NCBI GenBank assembly: GCA_973895155.1
Contig: OZ316895.1
Location: forward strand, 22,196,001 to 22,260,000
DNA length: 64,000 nt
Source of the DNA: Marsupella aquatica
Taxonomy: Eukaryota > Marchantiophyta
Reading direction: 5' to 3'
Each line of letters starts with the position of its first letter. Within the stretch, counting starts at the first letter, position 1. Positions 57,741 to 64,000 of the stretch are shown piece by piece. The notes beneath the pieces are model-generated. The model was not told the origin of the DNA, searched no databases, and saw nothing but the letters and a program-made list of their open reading frames with translations. The position numbers and the translations under genes were made by a program.

Positions 57741-59053
57741 GTTGCCAAACGACACAAAAAGTACCCTATTTGTGTTGGGTGTCACCCAACATCGCGATTT
57801 GAGAAATAGGAGCTAACTTCGACTACGGTAGCAAGACAGAGGAGACTTCGAGGGTAAGGCTCTGTGCTCCTCGTGTGTTTGCTGTTCACAATGCTGGTCG
57901 GAGCTTGCTACCTCACTGTCCGGTGCCCTCTTTGTGTGCTCGCTATCTGGGAGCATTTTATACTTTGGAGGGCTTTCGAGGACTGAGGGGGTGACATTCC
58001 TCGACTCTGCACTTCGTGTCTTTGTGTAGCGTGTTTGTTTTTATTGGTGGCTCTATGTATTTGATTGTAAAGGCACTGTGTTTGTTTTGCGTAGCATTGT
58101 GTGTGTTGGAGATGGCGTCTCTATGTATACAAAGTCGGAGCTACCTGGGTCAGGGTTGACACTTCCACTGTGAAAAGCATTTCTGCTCTGTGATTGCATT
58201 TTTTCTCCAGTGTTTGCTATTTTGACGTTGAGAGATTGGATTGGAGACCAGCACAATGATTAAATTGAGAGATTGGATTGGAGAGAGCACATTGATTAAA
58301 TTGAGACGTGCTCATCTTCTGTGTTCAGTAGAACTCGTCTTGGAAACATTTTGCGACTCTGTATACGGATTGCATTACTGTTTTCATGTGTGAATTTTGA
58401 GAGATGGATTGCAATTGTCGTGTTTTCTCCTGCTCGTTTTGTGATTAGAAGCTTGTTTGATAGTTTTGTGTTTGTTTTCTGCTCGTTTTGTGAACAGAAT
58501 CTTGGTTGATATGTCATAGCGGCCTTGACATGGGAAAACTGAAACGGCCATGAGATCGGAGAACTACTGGCAGTTGGGTGAGGACCAAGGAGCAGCCTTT
58601 GGCAGTGGTGCGATTCGAGTTCAGTGGTAGCTGAAGCAAAGGTTTCATTCAGAAGGGTCCATTCCTGTGTCAATGGTGAAAATTCGTCACGTTGGTGGAG
58701 GGTTTAGACTACATCTGGCAGGCCATTCTGTCAGATGTTCTGGAAGTGAGACGGTAGACAGGATGGTGCTATTTAGAGAGATAGTTTAGATGCTGTCTTC
58801 TTCTCTTTGTACACGGGAGTATAGTTCACTTCAGAGCTTGATGTCAAGGTGCTTGAGCTGTTGTTGACCGGGTTCCGACTTCAGACATATTTGATTTCCT
58901 TTCTTTTGACAATCGAATCTCACCTTAAGTGTACAGGACGCGGGGAGCCAAAGCTATAAGGATAAAGCAAGAGTTCTCTAAGGATCTACGGTAAACAGTT
59001 TTGTCAAAATCATTGCCTTTCGAACCTTAGACGACCAGAACACATTGCGATCG
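57741..59053. other. Intergenic region, no gene recognised
   Basis: Contains a 35-bp tandem duplication (TTGAGAGATTGGATTGGAGA at about 58229 and 58265). No exon supported; 3' UTR of the following minus-strand gene may lie at its right end. Confidence 0.4.
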
Positions 59054-59524
59054 TTACCTTCGCACTCTCAGGTGACTCCCTGTTGGATGCCTGCACAGGC
59101 CATTTGTCGATACGGTTGCTTCTGCTTGGGCTTTGCGCTGACTGATCGCCAACTTCTTGAGCGATAATTCAAGAGCGTCCGCGTCACGGCCTAATTCTTT
59201 GTGTCGCTTAAACGCCTGTAAGGCTTCTGCATTCTTACCCTCTCGCTTCAAAGTGGAGTATATCTTCTTCTGTTCAGAGGCTTGCTCTCTTAATTTTTCA
59301 GGAGAAGTATTTTCTTCTTTTCTTTCAATTATTTTGTCCTTCGAGGGTGACACTTCCGCACTTCCATGATGACCGTCGTCTTCACCGCCCACCAATTCAC
59401 TCCCACTGGAGATCAGGGAGTGCATGTCATCACCCAATACTTCCTTTACCAATGCGTCATCCTCTGCTAGGATGCTCGCCTTTGACGCACCTGTAAAATT
59501 GAGAAGTACCAAAGACGTTGGCAT
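59054..59524 (-). CDS. Fragment-like relative of plant FYVE proteins, lacking the FYVE finger
   Basis: The frame codes for 156 residues. Residues about 80-135 (SPEKLREQASEQKK, LKREGKNAEALQAFKRHKEL, DADALELSLKKL) match the helical repeat that follows the zinc finger in large plant FYVE-domain proteins, and the preceding DDALVKEVLGDD fits the acidic linker of the same family. The PI3P-binding finger itself is absent, and no FYVE-like CxxC exon was seen between here and the divergent gene at 59803. The start is either ATG 59524 or an exon beginning after TTTTACAG (exon start near 59491). At the 3' end, GTAACG at about 59056 could be a donor, so the tail LRVRR may be intronic. It could be a 5'- and 3'-truncated gene copy or a short derived paralogue. 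Confidence 0.55.
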   Translation of the reverse strand: MPTSLVLLNFTGASKASILAEDDALVKEVLGDDMHSLISSGSELVGGEDDGHHGSAEVSPSKDKIIERKEENTSPEKLREQASEQKKIYSTLKREGKNAEALQAFKRHKELGRDADALELSLKKLAISQRKAQAEATVSTNGLCRHPTGSHLRVRR

Positions 59525-59802
59525 CGCTGTTTTGCATCTCTCGTTTTCTATAACTACAATTCTTGGGCAAACTAAACCCTAGGGTTTAATGGCCCAATCT
59601 GTCTCTGCGAACCGGATCAGTTACCCTAAATCAGAACTTTTACTTTGCAAAGAGCGGATGCAAACCCTACATGAGTTTTCAGGATTTTGACTTCCCTACA
59701 TGAGTTTTCAGGATTTTGACTTTGGTTATGAAGAGGAACGGTGTCCGTAATTGTTAACAAGGGCGTCAAGTAATCGGCTCTGATCGTTTTTCGCAGCTGA
59801 CT
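59525..59802. promoter_or_regulatory. Shared (bidirectional) promoter with telo-box palindrome and site II motif
   Basis: Only 278 bp separate the two divergent ATGs. The interval holds AAACCCTAGGGTTT at 59574-59587, a plant telo-box in both orientations, and a GGCCCAAT site II-type motif at about 59592, a pair commonly found in promoters of growth-related plant genes. A 30-bp tandem duplication (CTACATGAGTTTTCAGGATT at about 59667 and 59697) also lies here. Regulatory role is inferred from motif and position. Confidence 0.55.
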
Positions 59803-61171
59803 ATGGCGACCCAATACGACTCCGAAGACTTGGCGACTCTGCTGAAACCCTTCCATGACCGCGCCAAACTTGCGGAGGTAAAGTTTGTTATGTCTGAAAC
59901 CATCTATGATTGAAGTTCATTCTTATAGACCTCGGAGGTTGTAGAGGTGTGTCTGGATTGAATCCTACCCAGCATCGCGCTAATTTCTTCGAGACGAGAG
60001 TTTTTCCATTACCTCTTGCTGTTGCTGTCGGTTCCAATCGTGATTTTGTGGAGGTGACTTGCGAAATTGGACTTGGCTTAGAATTAGTAACCCTCAATGA
60101 ATTCTCTCCTGATTAATTGCTTTGGAAGACGGGTCTAGCAAGAAAATTGGGTGAAGAGTGTCTCGTCATTTTCGAAATTCGACTTGGCTTATAATTGGAA
60201 ACCCTCAATGAATTCTCTTATGATTAATTCTCTTATGATTAATTGCTTTGGAAGATGGGTCTCGCTACAAAATTGGGTGAAGAGTGGCTGTTTCATTTTC
60301 CTGATAACATCACGAGAGTTCCTGTGGAAGGTTCCTGCCTAAGATGATAATCAAGGCATACTTGAACCTCAAAATCCTACAAACGGAGAGATGTTATGAA
60401 TCCACATGGATGTGCAGTGTCCAGGGTTTATATATTTATTGTCCATAAATAGGGGCGTGACTGTTATTCTAGGCAACCCATCAGCTGTGATCGTAGTCTT
60501 CTAATGTCTTCCAGAACCTTAGGGTTGTACTCGTTTCTAAGCGTGTCCTCGGTTTTTAGCTTGTCCTCGCTACACGCGCTAGTAAAGCACGCTCCAGGTT
60601 TTCAACAATATCTAGACTTATTTGGCAGCTTCATGTGCGTTATTCAGGAACGTCTGGAGAAGTTGGAAGCTGCTTTGGAAGCCCAGACAGGTGAGGAATG
60701 TAACCTTACGGAAGCTTCTTACGCTGCTACGAGTTATATGACTTATTTAGACGTGCAGTATGATCCTACATTGCCCTGCGTTCCGTCTTCCAGCAATGAC
60801 TCTTCAGAGTGAATGGTTTTGCTGACGAAATTTCCAATTTGCGCCATAGGACATGCACCTCGTGTTGACAAAGGGATTCTCGATGCACTGATGGAGCTCA
60901 AGGCGAAGTTGGAAAATTCGAGAGCTGAGCAATTAGCTGAAAGAGAAACGGTACGCATTAAAGTTTTCAGTCTTCTGCATGCACGAAGGCCACTATATCG
61001 TATCTAGGTATTCAACTTCTAACAAGGGCAAAGTTCACAGTTTCCTGACCCGGGCATCTCTCACCGCAGGCTGCCAAGGAGAAAGGAAAACTACAGTATC
61101 AAATTGTTCAATTGAAGAGATCGTTGGAGGAGGCTGATAAGAAGTTGGTGCACTGTGCACCCAGCAACTGA
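59803..61171 (+). CDS. Small coiled-coil protein, four exons
   Basis: Model: exons 59803-59877, 60648-60690, 60850-60950 and 61070-61171, all GT-AG with matching phases, 106 residues. The start ATG follows CTGACT and begins MATQYDSEDL. Almost the entire protein is predicted helical and coiled-coil: ERLEKLEAALEAQT, RVDKGILDALMELKAKLENSRAEQLAERET and LQYQIVQLKRSLEEADKKL carry leucine/isoleucine heptads. The C-terminus is VHCAPSN. No catalytic motif or membrane span. I do not recognise a named family, but clean splicing, codon use and heptads make the gene convincing. Likely a scaffold or complex subunit; this is inference. It is transcribed away from the FYVE-related frame across the telo-box promoter. 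Confidence 0.8.
60062..60300. repeat. About 105-bp tandem duplication inside intron 1
   Basis: GCGAAATTGGACTTGGCTTA...CCCTCAATGAATTCTCT...ATTAATTGCTTTGGAAGA...AAATTGGGTGAAGAGTG occurs twice (about 60060-60155 and 60172-60283). The second copy has an extra 16-bp TTATGATTAATTCTC repeat. It lies in the first intron of the coiled-coil gene. Confidence 0.8.
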
Positions 61172-62918
61172 TTATGGTTTGGCTGTAGTGCTATATCTAT
61201 TACTAGTGCACCTTTCCAAGAAATCTCTCACCTATGTCAAATAAAATATGAAAGGCCTCCCATTTTTATCCTTGGGTGGTGACTTCTGTGAAGCAAATTT
61301 GTTTATAGTGATATAGATTGCAACTGTCAAGATAGTAACAGAGGAGCCCAATTTTAGAGACTTTCCTCCAATTATGTGGAGGACTTTGTGAAGGCGCTCC
61401 ACAAAATTTTGCATCATGATTACTTATGGAGCTTGACCTACTCATTTGCCAATCCAACGAATGACATTCCATGTACAAAATTGGTGGATGAAGTAAGCTG
61501 CAGTGACGAACAATGAGGTTATTGCAGTGGGAGGACGGATATTGAGGACGAGTTCTATTTCAAACCTATCTCTTTGGCAAATTCACTGTAGATCGATCAT
61601 GATGGTCCTGTTCAAAAACTGGCTTGTGAATTTGAAATTTGCACATGAATGATAAACTATTACCAACTTAACCAGCAAGATATGCGTTTAATCGGGCATG
61701 GGTGAGAGGCGACCATTTCTGCAAGTTACTGCACCATTTCCATTCCTGTAAGGCTTGTAGCTGAACTGTTTCGCATTTTTCATGAAAGCACTCACATTCT
61801 CACCCTAAAGGATCTTCCTCCTCCAGGACCTTCAAGACCGTCCCTCCCCAGTGACGAGGTAGTATTGCAGATTGTCCAAAGCTTCACTATATAATCCGGG
61901 AGTGTGAGTTGCATTTTGAAGTTTCAGGTGCAACGTTGAGAAGGGATTTGGGAGATTGAAGTACAAGTTGGAAGAGAGAATTTGGACTTTCCGAATTACA
62001 ACAGAGAGAAAGAGAGGACGGAAAGGGAGAGTGGGCGGGAGGGCTTTGGGGTTAAGAACGCTATATGGCCCGGTATCATCCAGGGGACAACGGCGGAAGT
62101 CATGTGCTGATAAACGGTGGATATAGCGTGGAGCCGATATGATCGATGACCGGCTACCTCTTCTCGGCCATGTCTGATAAACGGTTATGTGCTGATAAAC
62201 GGTGGATCGATGACCGGCTACCTCTTCTCCAGTTCGCTGATCTCCAAGACAAGGTGGTGCTCCTCTGAGTGGATCACAATGTTGTGAAGAAAGGTAAATT
62301 GAGTTGGTTGATAGATCCGTGCTATCAAAATCTCCTGGCATTATGGCTTTTCCGAGTGCATACGGTTGCTCAAAGATTCCTTCGCGAAAATTCGGTCTGC
62401 ACCTCTCGAGGATATAGTGGGACCCCGAGTGGGACTGCGCAGCTGAGAACTATCTGTAAAATGAAGCAATTTAGCGGCGACCAACTCAAACAAAATGTTG
62501 ACGTGCGCTCGAAATGAGACTACTTAGAGTTAACGATCTTAAAAATATTTGCAACGACTGCATGTATGTGCAGGACTCAATTCACGTGAATCGAAGTGGA
62601 AAATTTTGGAAGTGGAAAACCTGTTTGAATTTGACTGGCATCCTGCTCATGTGTCTGAATTTTTTTTTTGACGTCAGGGAAGATAATTAGACCAGTATCG
62701 CATAGATGTGACTCTCCTAATCTGAAGTTAACCAAAGAGTGGAGCTTCTAATTAAAATACGATGCTCTGACGAAGATTTAGAAGCCTGGTATGCAATATG
62801 ATACTGTGGCACTATAATAATCTGTAGGACATACCAAGCATTGAATTGAGGTCATCATGTACTGCACATCAAGTTTCTTTTTACTACATCTCCAGTTCGC
62901 TGATTTGTGAATGCCGTC
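61172..62918. other. Intergenic region with shuffled short repeats
   Basis: No gene supported. TGCTGATAAACGGTGGAT occurs at about 62105 and 62189, GATCGATGACCGGCTACCTC at about 62140 and 62205, and TCTCCAGTTCGCTGAT at about 62227 and 62889. TTCTCGGCCATGTCTGA at about 62160 recurs near 63265. The 169-codon minus frame at 61832-62341 crosses this patch and has no domain signal. Confidence 0.4.
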
Positions 62919-63032
62919 ATGGGACTCATGCCCCACTTCAAGCAGGGTACGGGTACCATGGACGAGGTTCTAGATTCCAATAAAACTGCCCAGAAATTGT
63001 TCGGTGGAGGAGACTCTCCAAGTGTTCAAAAG
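62919..63032 (+). CDS. Possible isolated exon, unrecognised
   Basis: The frame MGLMPHFKQGTGTMDEVLDS...GGGDSPSVQK ends at AAG before GTTGGT, a plausible donor, in phase 0. Amino-acid composition is protein-like, but no downstream partner exon was found with confidence and no family is recognised. An acceptor-like CATCTCCAG lies 26 bp upstream of this ATG. Kept as a low-confidence candidate. Confidence 0.22.
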
Positions 63033-63888
63033 GTTGGTTCCAAATTGCATGGCTCAAAGAAATGTACTAAATTTTACTTTTTGCCAACGTCATTTGGATC
63101 ACAGAAGGTTTCGCATTATTTCGGCCGCTACAATAGCTAATGTCGATTAACAGCGTCTCCATGGCAGACGTGCGGTGCTGAGCTTCGTGTTCCTTGGTTT
63201 TGTGCAGTTCTGCAAATTAAGTCCCAATAATCGTCTCACTGTTGCACTGCAACCTCCACTTATTCTCTTCTCGGCCATGTCTGAGCTTCCAAGGGATTTA
63301 AGTGGAGCTGTGTGACTTGATCTCACACTACTCGATAGAAGAAGGAAATCCAACTACTCTGTTAGCTCCAAACACCCTTGTCATTTAGGACTTTCTCCAA
63401 CCGGACTCTTCTCTCTTATTAATGGCGATAAGAGAGCAACAGCAGAGCTAGAAACGCGCGTGGAGGTTTCAGTATTTTGAACAAACCGCATACGGAATTG
63501 CTCAGGTGGGCAACCGCTGTAATAAATGAGTTGCAGGAGCAAGTGACGTAGTGAGGAGACACTTACAGCTGCTGCTTCTGTGTGCCGTTTTTTTAGTGTG
63601 AGCCCTTCGGTCCTCTGATATAATTATGGAAGGGAGCAGTTCTCAGTCATCACAGCAGAATGATGCCTGCGGTCTGTACCCAATTCTGCATGCGGGCCCG
63701 TCCGCTTGCCTGTCCATCAATTGAGCCCAGAGTCATTGGAGGGAGGGGAGACAAGGGATTGGGAGGTCTGCCGGTGAGGGGGATCAACAGACAAGTCAGG
63801 CCGACGTGGGTTCGGTGGGGCAGGCAAAGGAAGGTCCCACGAATGCATCGTCGTCCTCTCTCTTCTTCTTCTTTTTCTATCATGACAG
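63033..63888. other. Region before the right-edge candidate exon
   Basis: No confident exon. A donor-like CCGGTGAGG at about 63772-63780 could end an exon of the open frame starting 63660 and would join in phase with the exon at 63889. A good pyrimidine tract precedes 63889. Confidence 0.3.
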
Positions 63889-64000
63889 GACTGCAAACAG
63901 ACTTCGGCACAACCACTCTTGTCTGTTGATCTGGCCCCCACTCCACTCTCAACATGTACTGACGAGGCAAACGAAATTGAGATCACGTACGTGTACGCAG
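63889..64000 (+). CDS. Possible exon running off the right edge
   Basis: A strong acceptor (TTCTTCTTCTTTTTC...GACAG) is followed by an open frame DCKQTSAQPLLSVDLAPTPL...EANEIEITYVYA to the window end. Nothing is recognised in the 37 residues, and continuation outside the window is needed to judge it. Confidence 0.3.

Noticed and set aside
61832-62341. 169-codon minus-strand frame
   Set aside because: Crosses the shuffled short-repeat patch, has no domain, and codon composition is not distinctive.

Overview
This window looks like nuclear DNA of a land plant, most likely a seedless one (liverwort, lycophyte or fern grade). The reasons are spliced genes with short GT-AG introns, a plant organelle intron-splicing factor (CAF family), plant-type PIF/Harbinger and MuDR-type transposase genes, and a cytochrome-b5-fused front-end (delta-6/delta-5 type) desaturase of the kind found in bryophytes and other seedless plants. 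No bacterial, organellar or viral gene organisation is visible. The species cannot be fixed from sequence reading alone.

Layout. 0.66-2.1 kb: an intronless front-end desaturase on the minus strand. 3-9 kb: AT-rich repeats, including a 1.8 kb fold-back element and a partial copy of a dispersed element. 9-14 kb: mostly unique sequence with a 49-bp tandem array and one small membrane-protein ORF (12.6 kb). 14.4-16.5 kb: a short inverted-repeat structure with a tRNA-like head, then a clean 1.34 kb Mutator-like non-autonomous element with 9-bp target duplications. 16.5-22.6 kb: gene-poor repeats. 22.6-26.0 kb: a full-length PIF/Harbinger transposon (TTA target duplication, TIRs, intact Myb-like ORF, transposase broken by three stops). 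26-29.4 kb: satellite-like arrays. 31.0-32.6 kb: a spliced gene ending in an eight-cysteine FYVE-like zinc finger. 33-37.5 kb: repeats. 38-43.5 kb: a spliced, intact MuDR-like transposase gene with probable leader introns, a candidate domesticated transposase. 44-49.4 kb: repeats, including a 96-bp-arm hairpin and nested elements. 49.8-52.4 kb: a five-exon CAF-like CRM-domain gene. 53.9-55.6 kb: two unrecognised genes in divergent orientation. 59.0-61.2 kb: a fragment related to plant FYVE proteins and a small four-exon coiled-coil gene, head to head across a telo-box promoter. The right edge may hold the start of another gene.

These are independent eukaryotic genes, not an operon. The main biological content is host genes (lipid desaturation, organelle intron splicing, a possible PI3P-related factor) embedded in layers of class II DNA transposons. 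No retrotransposon coding sequence, CRISPR array, rRNA or convincing canonical tRNA gene was seen. Exon coordinates were derived by hand from splice consensus and reading-frame phase and should be treated as models.
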